Below are positions 7,602 to 17,264 of a stretch of DNA of 36,678 bases, piece by piece (position 1 is the stretch's first letter; each line of letters starts with the position of its first letter). The stretch is from assembly GCA_021812805.1 (NCBI GenBank), contig JAKAMQ010000007.1:1-36678 (forward strand), given 5' to 3'. A program made the position numbers and the translations under genes. Source of the stretch: Acidobacteriota bacterium (GTDB taxonomy: Bacteria > Acidobacteriota > Holophagae > Holophagales > Holophagaceae). The notes beneath the pieces were generated by a model that had not been told where the DNA came from, searched no databases, and was given only the letters and a program-made list of their open reading frames with translations.

Positions 7602-8685
7602 GCGCAGCCTCGCCCTCGTCATCGCCCTGGTGATCCTGGGGGGCATGGCCGCGGCCATCGCCGCCCGGAAGCGGGCCATCGCCCGCATGCCTCCGCCCGC
7701 CGAAGCCGCCGTTCCGGTCCGCACCGCCTTCGCCCGGGACGGGCAGGCGGGCGGCTCGCTCACCACGGTCGCCCTGGTGCAAGCCACCACCTCCGCCACC
7801 GTGGCGGCCCAGGTGCCGGGCACGATCCTGGATGTGAAGGTGCAGGAGGGCGATCGCGTCCGGCGGGGCCAGACCCTCGCGATCATTGATCCCCGCACCC
7901 TGGACGACGCGGTGCAGGCCGCCCAGGCGCGGGCCGCGGCGGCCCGGGAGGAGCTCGCCAAGCAGCAGGCCATCCACGACCGGGATGCGGTGCTGTTCAA
8001 GGCGGGCGCCATCAGCCGCCAGGCCTTCGAGATCTCCCAGGCGCAACTGGCCGCCGTGAAGGCCGGCGATGTGGGCGCCGGGCGGGCCCTGGCCTCGGTG
8101 CGCATCCAGCGCGGCTACGCGGCCGTCCCCGCCCCCTACACCGGCGTCATCACCCAGAAGCTGGTGAACCCCGGCGATCTCGCCACCCCCGGCAAACCCC
8201 TCTTCGCCATGGATGTGCCCGGCCCCGTGAAGCTCATCAGCAAGCTGAGCCAGGACAGCCTGGCCACCCTCACGGCGGGCCAGGACGTCGTGTTCCGAAC
8301 CGGACCCCAGGCCCTCACCTTCAAGACCAGCCTCATCCACCCCGCGCTGGATCTGGCGCACCTGGGCACCGTGGAGACGGACCTCAAGACGGCGCCCTTC
8401 GACCTGCCCGCCGGAGCCACGGTCCAGGCCGAGTACCGCACGAAGCCCGTGCAGGGTGTGGTGGTGCCCGCCTCCGCCCTGCTGGAGGGACTCGACCAGA
8501 CCCTGGTGGTGAAGGTCGTGGACGGCAAGGCCGCGCCCGTGCCCGTGACGGTGCTGCTCCGGGGCGAAGCCACGGCGGCGGTGGCCGGGATCTCCGCCGG
8601 TGACCAGGTGGTGCTGGGGCTTCCGAGCGAACTGATGGCCCTCACCGCCGGCACGCGCCTGCAGCCCGTGGGAGGCGCGCGATGA
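7594..8685 (+). CDS. RND efflux periplasmic adaptor (HlyD/AcrA-like membrane fusion protein)
   Basis: VAAQVPGTILDVKVQEGDRVRRGQTLAIID, PYTGVITQKLVNPGDLATPGKPLF; overlaps both neighbours. Confidence 0.92.
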   Translation: MSKRSLALVIALVILGGMAAAIAARKRAIARMPPPAEAAVPVRTAFARDGQAGGSLTTVALVQATTSATVAAQVPGTILDVKVQEGDRVRRGQTLAIIDPRTLDDAVQAAQARAAAAREELAKQQAIHDRDAVLFKAGAISRQAFEISQAQLAAVKAGDVGAGRALASVRIQRGYAAVPAPYTGVITQKLVNPGDLATPGKPLFAMDVPGPVKLISKLSQDSLATLTAGQDVVFRTGPQALTFKTSLIHPALDLAHLGTVETDLKTAPFDLPAGATVQAEYRTKPVQGVVVPASALLEGLDQTLVVKVVDGKAAPVPVTVLLRGEATAAVAGISAGDQVVLGLPSELMALTAGTRLQPVGGAR

Positions 8686-11600
8686 ACTTCGTCCGAGGCT
8701 ATGTCAAGCGGCCGCACCTGCTGCTGTCGCTGGTCTTCCTGCTCGCGGTGGTGGGGCTGGTGGGCTTCTTCAAGATGCCCGTCAACCTCTTCCCCGACAG
8801 CGAGCGCCCCCAGATCGCCGTGGTCACGGTGTGGCCCGGCGCGTCCGCGGACGATGTCGCCAACGATGTCAGCCGCGTCATCGAGAAGGAACTGAAGACC
8901 ATCGAGCTGACCCGGCGGGTGACCTCCACCTCCAACGACGAGGTGTCGGTGGTGATGGCGGAGTTCAACTACCGCAAGGGATTGGACTCGGCCGCCACGG
9001 ATGTGTCCAACGCCCTGAACACGATCCGCGCCCAGCTCCCGCCCGATATCCGGCCCTTCCAGGTCTTCAAGGTGTCCTCGGCCACCCCTGCCGTGCTCAC
9101 CCTCGCCGTGGCACCCAAGCCGGGTTCCAACCTGGATCTGGCCATGGTGCGCCGCCTGGCGGACAACCCCATCAAGGAAGCCCTGCTGCGGCTTCCGGAT
9201 GTGTCCAATGTGGAGGTGTTCGGCGGCTACCAGAGTGTGCTGCGGGTGGATCTGGACCCCAATGCGCTAGAGGCCCATCACCTGACCGCGGGCCAGGTGG
9301 CCCTGGCGCTGAACGCGTGGAACCGCAACACCCCCGAGGGCCTGGTGCTCTCCAGGGAAGGCCAGATTCTCCTGAAGAACCAGGGCGAGTTCGTCCGGCC
9401 CGAGGAGGCCGGGAAGGTCGTCGTGAGCCAGGGGCCCGGGGCCCCGGTGTACCTGAAGGACGTGGCCAAGGTCCGCATGGATGTCCAGGAGCGCCTGTCG
9501 GCCTTCCACGGCAACGGCAAGCCCGCCATCGGCATCAACATCCAACGGTCCAACTCCGGCTTCGCCCTGCCCACCATCGAGAGCGTCACCAAGGCCCTGC
9601 CGGGCCTGGAGCGGCAGTACCCGGGCCTCTCCTTCAGCATCGCGGACAACCAGGGGGAGCTGATCCACGCCAGCGTGTCGAACATGGTGGACGCCCTGCG
9701 CGACGCCATCCTCATGACCGTCGTCATCATCTTCCTGTTCCTGGCGGATATGCGCGGCATGCTGCTGGCCGGCATCTCGATCCCCTTCACGTACCTGATC
9801 ACCTTCGCGTTCATGTGGATCTTCGGATTCCAGTTCGACATGGTGACGCTGACGGGCGTGATCCTGGGCGTGGGCATGCTGCTGGACGATGCCATCGTGG
9901 TGCTGGAGAACATCGAACGGCACTACCACAAGCTGGGCCAGCCGCTGGAGGAAGCCACCATCGGCGGCACCGAGGAGGTGATGCTGGCCATCCTCTCCGG
10001 CACCTACGCCACGGTGGCGGTGTTGGTGCCCATCATCTGGATCGGCGGGTTCGTGCAGACGGTGCTGCGGCCACTCAGCCTCACGCTCACCATCGCGCTG
10101 CTGGCCTCCTACGTGGTGTCCGTCACGATCATCCCCATCTTCGCGCCCTTCATCCTCCGCCTCGGCGGACGCCAGGAACGCCGGGGCTGGGAGCTGAAGC
10201 TGGACCACTTCGTCACGGGCCGGGTGCTCCATCCCATCCAGGAATTCTTCGTCCGTACCCTGAGGTTCGCCCTGCGCCACAAGGCGCTGTTCCTCATGCC
10301 CGCGATGATGATGCTCATGCTGGCCGGCCGCGTGGTCATGCCCCTGGTGGGCCGCGACCTCATGCCGCCCATGGATACCGGCATCTTCCGCGTCACCTTC
10401 GAGACCTATCCCAACACCTCCATGCCCCAGACAGAAGCTACGCTCACCCGGGTGGAGCAGGCCATCTGGAAGCTGCCCGAGGTGACGATGACCTCCTCCA
10501 CCCTAGGCTCCGAGCCCGGCATCCTCTCCTTTGGATCGGGCCGCAATCCCCAGCAGGCCTTCATCACCGTCCACCTGGTGGACCGGTTCCACCGCAAGGC
10601 CACCCTCTGGGACATCGAGCAGAAGGTGCTCCGCGCGATGCAGGCCATGCCCGGGTTGCGCTATCCAGCGGCCTTCGACTATGGCGCCACGCCCCTCTCC
10701 ACCATCCGTTCCACGGTGGATCTGATGATCTCCGGGCCGGATCCGAAGGTGCTGGACGGCCTCCGCCAGCAGGTGCAGGCCCGGCTGGAGACGGTGGGCG
10801 GCCTCACAGCCGTGGTGCCCACCTGGACCCTGGATCGCACCGAGTACCGGTTCATGCCGGACCGGGACCGCCTGGCCATCTACGGTCTCACGGCGGACCA
10901 GGTCAGCGCCCAGATCAGCGGCCAGGTGAAGGGCCTGCCCGCGTCGCTGTTCCGCGTTCCCGGGCAGGATTCCTTCGCCGTGTGGGTGCAGGCCGAAGGC
11001 GCCCGACGCAAGAGCGACCTCGACCTGGCCACGCTGCCGGTGATGACGCCGCGAGGCCCCGTGCCCCTCTCCGCCCTGGGCCGCATCGAGCCGGCGGCAG
11101 TGCCCACCCTGCACACGCGCCAGAACCTCCAGAACACGGTGGATGTGCTGGGCTACCGCTCCACGGGCGCCGTCACCCACATTGAGGCCAATGTCCAGAA
11201 GGCCCTCGAGGGGCTGAAGCTGCCGCCGGGCTACACCCTCACCGAGGAAGGGGAGATGAAGACCATGACCGAGGCCTTCTCGTCCCTGATGTCAGCCCTG
11301 GTGTTGGGTCTGGTGCTGCTCTACTTCAGCCTGGTCCCGGCCTTCAAATCCTGGATCCATCCCCTCACCATCATGGTGGCCATCCCCCTGGGCATCATCG
11401 GGGCCATTTGGTCCATGCTGCTGGCCGGGAAACACAGCTGCATGCCGGGCTTCATGGGCATGATCCTGCTGGCGGGCATCGTGGTGAAGAACAGCATCCT
11501 GTTGCTGGACTTCATCGAGGAGGCCCGCGCGAAGGGGATGGGGCTGGAGGAGGCTTTGGTCGAGTCCGTCCGGACCCGCACCCGGCCCATCCTCATGACC

Positions 11601-11819
11601 GCCGTGGGCACCGCCGTGGGCATGCTGCCCATCGCCCTGGAATGGGCCATCGGCCTGGAGCGCCTCTCGCCCCTGGCCGTGGTGGCCATCGGCGGGCTGA
11701 TGGTGTCCACCCTCCTGACGCTGATCTACGTGCCCATGTTCTACGAGCTGTTCGACGGTCTGGCCGCCCGGTTCCGTCGCCCCAAACCCGACGCAGGCCC
11801 CGCCCAGGGCGAAGCCTGA
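8682..11819 (+). CDS. RND-family efflux permease (AcrB/HAE-like)
   Basis: 1045 aa; VNLFPDSERPQIAVVTVWPGASADDVANDVSRVIEKEL, LGVGMLLDDAIVVLENIERH, GIVVKNSILLLDFIEEARAKG motifs. Confidence 0.95.
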   Translation: MNFVRGYVKRPHLLLSLVFLLAVVGLVGFFKMPVNLFPDSERPQIAVVTVWPGASADDVANDVSRVIEKELKTIELTRRVTSTSNDEVSVVMAEFNYRKGLDSAATDVSNALNTIRAQLPPDIRPFQVFKVSSATPAVLTLAVAPKPGSNLDLAMVRRLADNPIKEALLRLPDVSNVEVFGGYQSVLRVDLDPNALEAHHLTAGQVALALNAWNRNTPEGLVLSREGQILLKNQGEFVRPEEAGKVVVSQGPGAPVYLKDVAKVRMDVQERLSAFHGNGKPAIGINIQRSNSGFALPTIESVTKALPGLERQYPGLSFSIADNQGELIHASVSNMVDALRDAILMTVVIIFLFLADMRGMLLAGISIPFTYLITFAFMWIFGFQFDMVTLTGVILGVGMLLDDAIVVLENIERHYHKLGQPLEEATIGGTEEVMLAILSGTYATVAVLVPIIWIGGFVQTVLRPLSLTLTIALLASYVVSVTIIPIFAPFILRLGGRQERRGWELKLDHFVTGRVLHPIQEFFVRTLRFALRHKALFLMPAMMMLMLAGRVVMPLVGRDLMPPMDTGIFRVTFETYPNTSMPQTEATLTRVEQAIWKLPEVTMTSSTLGSEPGILSFGSGRNPQQAFITVHLVDRFHRKATLWDIEQKVLRAMQAMPGLRYPAAFDYGATPLSTIRSTVDLMISGPDPKVLDGLRQQVQARLETVGGLTAVVPTWTLDRTEYRFMPDRDRLAIYGLTADQVSAQISGQVKGLPASLFRVPGQDSFAVWVQAEGARRKSDLDLATLPVMTPRGPVPLSALGRIEPAAVPTLHTRQNLQNTVDVLGYRSTGAVTHIEANVQKALEGLKLPPGYTLTEEGEMKTMTEAFSSLMSALVLGLVLLYFSLVPAFKSWIHPLTIMVAIPLGIIGAIWSMLLAGKHSCMPGFMGMILLAGIVVKNSILLLDFIEEARAKGMGLEEALVESVRTRTRPILMTAVGTAVGMLPIALEWAIGLERLSPLAVVAIGGLMVSTLLTLIYVPMFYELFDGLAARFRRPKPDAGPAQGEA

Positions 11820-11831
11820 AGGAGGTGTCTC

Positions 11832-12467
11832 ATGGCTTCCTCGGACCTGGATTCCTGGCACGGGATTCCGCGCCAGGAGATCCCCTGGTTCCCCACGGTG
11901 GATGCCCAGGCCTGCATCGGTTGCGAGTTGTGCTACGTCACCTGCGGCCGGGGGGTCTATGAGCTGAAGGAACGGAAGGCGTTCGCCGCCCAGCCCTACG
12001 CCTGCATGGTGGGATGTTCCACCTGCGCCAGGGTGTGTCCCACGGAGGCCATCCGCTTTCCCGATGGGGACGTGGTGCGCCGGGTGGAGCGGGAACACAA
12101 GATCCTCCAGATCGTACGGGAGGAAGCCAAGGCAAAGCGGACCCGGCAGGAGGCCCAGAGGGCCCGGGCCTCAGCGGAAGAGGCCCTCGGCCGCCTCACC
12201 TGCCGTACCCGCCTGGAGATCGCCGGGGCCTTCGGGAGCAAGCACTTCCTTCGGCAGCTCCAGGATCTCATCGCCGACTTCCCGGTGGATCTGGTGAACC
12301 TGGAACTCCGCGTGCCCACCGTCAGGGGGCTGGCGGAGCGGGTTCCTGCCTTCATGCGCTTCGAGGTGGTCTCCACGGGGCAGGCGGACATCCATGCCTT
12401 CCTGCCCCTGCTCCGCGATCTGGCCCGTCGCAACGGGTTCGTCCTGGTCCACGAGGTGGGCCTGTAG
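11832..12467 (+). CDS. 4Fe-4S dicluster ferredoxin-like protein with C-terminal extension
   Basis: CIGCELCYVTCGRGVYEL and CMVGCSTCARVCPTEAI cysteine motifs; GGAGG SD 12 nt after the RND permease stop. Confidence 0.85.
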   Translation: MASSDLDSWHGIPRQEIPWFPTVDAQACIGCELCYVTCGRGVYELKERKAFAAQPYACMVGCSTCARVCPTEAIRFPDGDVVRRVEREHKILQIVREEAKAKRTRQEAQRARASAEEALGRLTCRTRLEIAGAFGSKHFLRQLQDLIADFPVDLVNLELRVPTVRGLAERVPAFMRFEVVSTGQADIHAFLPLLRDLARRNGFVLVHEVGL

Positions 12468-12485
12468 CCCCAACTCCTTCACGCC

Positions 12486-15239
12486 TCAGCGGCGGCGCCA
12501 GAGGTCGAAGGGCTGGGTGCCGAAGGCCACCGTGAACTGGCGGTTGGAGGGCAGGGCGCCGTTGGGTCCGCTGCGGCTGCGCCAGCCGTAGGAAGCCTCC
12601 AGGTAGTACTGGCCGATCAGGGTGGTGCGCGCCAGCACCCCGAAGCCCCTGGACTGGTGATAGCCGCCGCTGCGCCAGAGACTGCCGCTGTCCGGGGCGA
12701 CCCGGGCCAGATCGAAGCGGGGTTCCACCTCCAGGATGAGGCCCATCACCGTGGGGAAATGGAAGGGCAGGCCGATCCGCGCCGCCGCGAAATCCGGGGT
12801 CAGGTAGCTGAGCGGCAGGCTCCCCAGCACGAATCCCGGGCCACCGACCGCCCACCAGCGGTCCAGCGGGAGGTGCTGACCCAGGGCGCCCTCCAGATCA
12901 AGATCCAGCCCCACGGACCCTGCCAGTGGCTGGAGCCCGCGTGCCCGCAGGTAGGCCTGGGAGAAGGTGGTGCGCGTCCCCGCATCCGGGAGGGCCTCGC
13001 CGGCGCCGAACCGGCCCCGCAGGAGCAGGCCCCGGGTGGGCAGGGTGTGCTGATCGAAGTTGTCCCAGCCGATGTTCAGGTAGGCGGCGCGCTGGGTCTC
13101 CTGGAGGCCCGGGCCCAGGTAGGACACTTTCCGCTGGGAGACCTCCAGGCGGGCCTTGCCGGTCTGGGCTCCGCCGAACCGCGCATAGCCCCCCAGGCTG
13201 GCTTCCGCGACGGATAACCGGAGGCCCGGATAGACCGCGAGGACATCGCCCGTGGCCAGGGACTGGGTATCGTCCAGACGCTGGTTCCAGGTGGAGAACC
13301 GCCCCTCCAGGACGGTCTCAGGAATTCTTGACAGCGGCTGTCGGATGGACAGGCTTCCCATCTCCTGGAGGCGGTTCCGGGCGCCTTCGAGCTCCAGCTC
13401 GGTGCCGGGCCCGAAGATGTCCCGCCCCAGGTAGCTGAGCCCGATCTGCCCGCCCAACTGGGTCTCGTAGCCCAGGGAGGCGTCCACCCGGTTCCGGAGG
13501 GCGGCCCGGGGCCTGACCTGCACCCGTACCTGCCTGAATCCGTCCAGAGGGAGCACGGTGCACGGCAGGCCTGCCAGGTGGAACCGGTTCTCGGCCAGAT
13601 CGAGGCGTTCCTGGAGGGTGTCGGCCCGCAACGGACGATCCTCCAGGGGGGCCAGCATCCGCTTGACGAGGGTGGGATCCACGGGGTGCCCTTCGGCCGG
13701 GAGCACCCTGACATCGGTGACGACCGGCTCACAGACCTCCACGCGCACCCTTCCCGTGGCGGCGTCGAACCCGGAGCCGCGGACATCCACGAGCGGGTGC
13801 CCTTCCATGACCAGCTGGTAGATGGTCTCGCTGAGTACACGTCCCAGGGTCTCCGGGTTGAAACGGCGGCCGAGGGGCAGACGCGCCGCAAGGCCTGCCT
13901 GGATGCGGGCCCGCCATGGGGCCGGCGCCACGACCTCCTCCGATCGTACGGCCGGGAACAGGCGGAGGTGGATCTTCAGGGAGGAGGGCGGCCCAGGCAG
14001 CACCTCCGCCCAGGCTTCGGAGGCCAGGCCGTGGACGAGCGCCTGCTGGAGGAAGACCAGGACATCCTGCTCGCGGATGTCTTCAGGCGATTTCAACAAG
14101 CGGTCGCGCAGGGCTTCCAGGGACGCCGGGATGGAATCTGGACAGTCCAGGTCCACCTGCCTGACGCCAAGATTCTGCGCATGGCCGAGGGCGGTGAGCA
14201 GTCTCTGGTTGAGCTGGCTGGATTGATGGTCGAAGGCCTCGCGGCCGTCCTCCACCAGCTTGGGGATGAGGCCGCTGTAGTCCAGGAAGGGAATGTCCGG
14301 CTGATCCATCCGCACCAGCAGGTCCGCATGCGCGCGGCTTTCGCGCTGCCGGCGCTCCACCACAAGGTCCAGGCTGCGGGTGGCCACCGAGAAGAAGTTG
14401 TTGGAGGGCTGCCGGGGGAGCGGCGCGCTCGCGTCCACAGCCAGCACCAGGTCCGGATGGAAGGCCGCGCGCGCGGTGTCCACCGGCAGGTTCTCCACCA
14501 GGGCCCCGTCCACGTACTGCTGGCCGCCGATCAGCACGGGCTGGAAGCCGCCGGGAATGGTCATGGACGCCTGCACGGCCCGGGCCAGATCCCCCCGGCC
14601 GAAGACCCGTCCCTCGCCAGTCTCCAGGTTGGTTGCGAGCACCCGGAGGGGGAGCCGCAGATGATCGAAGTCGCCACCCGAGAAGTAGGTGGCCCGGGCC
14701 AGCAGGCCCTGCAGCAGATGCCGCAATTCCCGGCTGCTGCGGAGGCTCTGGGCCACGGTGTAGCCGCTGCGGTCGAATTCCGCGGTGAGGAGGGTGTCGT
14801 TGCGGGCCTCCTGCTCATCGAGGGTGGAGCCCGGCGCGCGCATGAGCGGATTCAGGGCCGCCTGGCCCAGATCCAGCCGCCGGAAGATCTCCTCCATCTC
14901 CGGTCCCGAGAACCCGCTGGCGTAGAGGGCGCCCGCCAGGGCGCCCGCGCTGGTGCCGGTCACATTGGCGATGGGGTAGCCCACCTCTTCGAGCCGCTGG
15001 ATGACCCCGATGTGCGCGATGCCCCTGGCGCCGCCACCGCTGAGCACCAGCGCCACTTTCGGCAGGCCCGGGATATCCACCGTGGGCGCGAAGCGGAACA
15101 GCATGTCCGGGGGGGTGAGGGTCACCTCGATGCGCTTCGGCGCAGGCGAGGCCGCCGCCAAGCTGACCCCCAGCCCCCATGCCAACAGGCCTCGGCGACC
15201 GAGGCGGGCAAGGAGGATGGCGGTGGCTTGGGCGGGCAT
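12486..15239 (-). CDS. Patatin-like phospholipase fused to POTRA/Omp85-type beta-barrel (PlpD/type Vd-like)
   Basis: LVLSGGGARGIAHIGVIQ, GTSAGALAGALYASG, YVDGALVENLPVD; C-terminal surface-antigen barrel pattern (GYETQLGGQIGLSYLGRDIFGPGTELELEG, AAYLNIGWDNFDQHTLPTRGLLLRGRFGAG). Confidence 0.88.
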   Translation of the reverse strand: MPAQATAILLARLGRRGLLAWGLGVSLAAASPAPKRIEVTLTPPDMLFRFAPTVDIPGLPKVALVLSGGGARGIAHIGVIQRLEEVGYPIANVTGTSAGALAGALYASGFSGPEMEEIFRRLDLGQAALNPLMRAPGSTLDEQEARNDTLLTAEFDRSGYTVAQSLRSSRELRHLLQGLLARATYFSGGDFDHLRLPLRVLATNLETGEGRVFGRGDLARAVQASMTIPGGFQPVLIGGQQYVDGALVENLPVDTARAAFHPDLVLAVDASAPLPRQPSNNFFSVATRSLDLVVERRQRESRAHADLLVRMDQPDIPFLDYSGLIPKLVEDGREAFDHQSSQLNQRLLTALGHAQNLGVRQVDLDCPDSIPASLEALRDRLLKSPEDIREQDVLVFLQQALVHGLASEAWAEVLPGPPSSLKIHLRLFPAVRSEEVVAPAPWRARIQAGLAARLPLGRRFNPETLGRVLSETIYQLVMEGHPLVDVRGSGFDAATGRVRVEVCEPVVTDVRVLPAEGHPVDPTLVKRMLAPLEDRPLRADTLQERLDLAENRFHLAGLPCTVLPLDGFRQVRVQVRPRAALRNRVDASLGYETQLGGQIGLSYLGRDIFGPGTELELEGARNRLQEMGSLSIRQPLSRIPETVLEGRFSTWNQRLDDTQSLATGDVLAVYPGLRLSVAEASLGGYARFGGAQTGKARLEVSQRKVSYLGPGLQETQRAAYLNIGWDNFDQHTLPTRGLLLRGRFGAGEALPDAGTRTTFSQAYLRARGLQPLAGSVGLDLDLEGALGQHLPLDRWWAVGGPGFVLGSLPLSYLTPDFAAARIGLPFHFPTVMGLILEVEPRFDLARVAPDSGSLWRSGGYHQSRGFGVLARTTLIGQYYLEASYGWRSRSGPNGALPSNRQFTVAFGTQPFDLWRRR

Positions 15240-15378
15240 GGGACCGACTCCAGTGTACCGGGGCCCCGGTGTTCCGCGAGGCCACCGTCACCGCACGCCG
15301 CTCCCGCCGGCATCGGCCCGATCCACGCGCGGCGCCGACGAGACGAAGGGCGTGCCCCGGAGTCCAGATCCCTGGCCC

Positions 15379-15413
15379 GATCCATTGATGCTAAAATAGA
15401 GTCTAATGGATCG
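15379..15413. promoter_or_regulatory. Candidate operator: 9-bp inverted repeat flanking a -10-like TAAAAT upstream of phhA
   Basis: cgatccatt (15379-15387) and aatggatcg (15405-15413), 17-bp spacer containing gctaaaataga. Confidence 0.35.
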
Positions 15414-17022
15414 CGGATACCCTGGATTCGCGTCCTCCGGAGACTGCTTGACCCCGACCCAGCACGCCATTCAGCGGCTTCCCGCCCATCTCCGACGCTA
15501 CGTGGTGGACCAGGATCCCGGTGCGTACACCCCCAGGGATCACGCCGTGTGGCGGCACACCCTCCACAAGCTCGCCGCCCAGCTCGGCGAGCGGGCCCAT
15601 GACAGCTACCGCGCGGGACTCGCAGCTACGGGCATCGGTCTGGACCGCATCCCCAGCCTGGACGAGATGAACCTCAAGCTGGAGCGGCTGGGCTGGTCCG
15701 CCGTGGCCGTGCGGGGCTTCATTCCTCCGGCCGTGTTCACCGAGCTGCAGTCTCTGGGCGTGCTGGCGATCGCCGCCGACATCCGCAGCCACGAACACAT
15801 CGAGTACACGCCGGCTCCGGACATCGTGCACGAGAGTGCGGGCCATGCGCCCATCCTCGCGGACCGCCGCTACGCCGAATACCTGAAGCGCTGCGGGGAG
15901 GCCGGATTCCGCGCCATCGCCAGCGTGGAGGACCAGGCGGTGTACGAAGCGATCCGGAACCTCAGCGTGGTGAAGGAGGATCCCAGCGCCACGCCCGAGG
16001 AGACCCGGCTGGCCGAGGAGCGGCTGCGCGCCGCGTCCGCCAGCCGCCGCTACGTGAGCGAGAGCACGCGGGCCAGCCGCCTCTACTGGTGGACGGCCGA
16101 GTACGGCCTGGTGGGCCGCCTCGACGCCCCCCGCATCTACGGCGCGGGCCTGCTCAGCAGCCTGGGCGAGTCCGCCCATTGCCTCACACCGGCCGTGCGC
16201 AAGCTTCCGCTGGACCTCACTTGCGCCGATACCGAGTACGACATCACCCGGATGCAGCCCCAGCTCTTCGTGGCCCGGGACTTCGACCATCTCTTCGCGG
16301 TGCTGGAGGCCTTCGAGGCCACGCTGGCGTGGAAGCGTGGCGGGGACTTCGGCCTGGAGGAGGCCCTCCGGGCCCGCACGGTGAACCACCTGGCTCTGGA
16401 CGGCGGCCTGGAGCTCACGGCCCGCGTGGTGGGGCGTGTGCAGGCCACCCGGCCCCTCTCGCCCGACCTTGCGACCTCCCTGGTCTGCCTGGAGGGCCCT
16501 GTTCTGCTCTCCCGTCTGGGACAGGCTGTGGGACGCCCCTGGCCCGGCCCGGCCCTCGTGGCCTTCGGCACCGGCACCCTCCCTGGCTGCGGGGCCTTCA
16601 GCCTCGAGCTGCCCACCGGCCTCTGTCTCACCGGCTTCTGCATCGGTGAGCATGAGGTGATCAACCTGCGGGCCCACCAGGGCGGCCGCCCCCTCGTCGT
16701 TCCGAGCTGGGCCCTGCTCATCCTCAGCGCAGGTCTGCCCTCCGTCGCCGGAGGCCCCGCCGATCCGGGCGCATGGGACCGCTGGTTCGGTGAGCAGAAC
16801 GCGTTCACCGAAGGCGAGGCCGAAGCCGAAGCCCGGTCCCGCAAGGTCGAGGCCCTGCCCGCGGGCCTGGCAGCGCTCTATGACGAGGTGCGGCGGACCC
16901 GGGAGGCCGGCACCGCCGATGCCGGGATCCTCGCCTCTCTCGAAGCCCGCGCCGCGGCCCATCCCGGGGAGTGGCTCCTGCAGGAGGAGCTCGCCGAACT
17001 TCAGATGGAGGTGGCGCGATGA
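15406..17022 (+). CDS. phhA: Aromatic amino acid (phenylalanine 4-) hydroxylase, long form with ~250-aa C-terminal extension
   Basis: PDIVHESAGHAPILADRRYAEYL iron-binding HxxxxH region, GFIPPAVFTELQSLGVLAIAADIRSHEHIEYTPAPD, RLYWWTAEYGL. True start may be TTG at 15448 (cggag SD upstream). Confidence 0.88.
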   Translation: MDRGYPGFASSGDCLTPTQHAIQRLPAHLRRYVVDQDPGAYTPRDHAVWRHTLHKLAAQLGERAHDSYRAGLAATGIGLDRIPSLDEMNLKLERLGWSAVAVRGFIPPAVFTELQSLGVLAIAADIRSHEHIEYTPAPDIVHESAGHAPILADRRYAEYLKRCGEAGFRAIASVEDQAVYEAIRNLSVVKEDPSATPEETRLAEERLRAASASRRYVSESTRASRLYWWTAEYGLVGRLDAPRIYGAGLLSSLGESAHCLTPAVRKLPLDLTCADTEYDITRMQPQLFVARDFDHLFAVLEAFEATLAWKRGGDFGLEEALRARTVNHLALDGGLELTARVVGRVQATRPLSPDLATSLVCLEGPVLLSRLGQAVGRPWPGPALVAFGTGTLPGCGAFSLELPTGLCLTGFCIGEHEVINLRAHQGGRPLVVPSWALLILSAGLPSVAGGPADPGAWDRWFGEQNAFTEGEAEAEARSRKVEALPAGLAALYDEVRRTREAGTADAGILASLEARAAAHPGEWLLQEELAELQMEVAR

Positions 17023-17264
17023 GCTGGATCGAACGTGACGGGGCCCTGCACCGAGAGATCCGCACCCCGGACTTCCTGACGGCCTTCCGGCTCGTGGAGG
17101 CCCTCGTGCCGCTCGCCGAGGCCGCGAATCACCACCCGGACGTGGCTTTCGGGTGGGGCTACCTCCGCATCACCCTCACCACCCACGATGCCGGCGGCGT
17201 CACCCTTGCCGACCGCAGCCTGGCGGAGCGCATGGATGCCACGCTTGCATCACGCCAAGGATGA
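17019..17264 (+). CDS. phhB: Pterin-4a-carbinolamine dehydratase
   Basis: 81 aa, F…[52 protein letters not shown] (PCD motif NHHPD); ATGA overlap with phhA. Confidence 0.9.
   Translation: MSWIERDGALHREIRTPDFLTAFRLVEALVPLAEAANHHPDVAFGWGYLRITLTTHDAGGVTLADRSLAERMDATLASRQG

Noticed and set aside
5967-8105. 712-aa minus-strand ORF opposite the TolC/HlyD genes
   Set aside because: Shadow ORF with codon-complement composition; the opposite strand encodes recognisable efflux proteins.
8831-11185. 784-aa ORF in another frame within the RND permease
   Set aside because: R/P/G/H-rich frame-shadow of the AcrB-like gene, no family motifs.
13578-15602. 674-aa plus-strand ORF opposite the patatin gene
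   Set aside because: Antisense shadow; the patatin frame carries conserved catalytic motifs.
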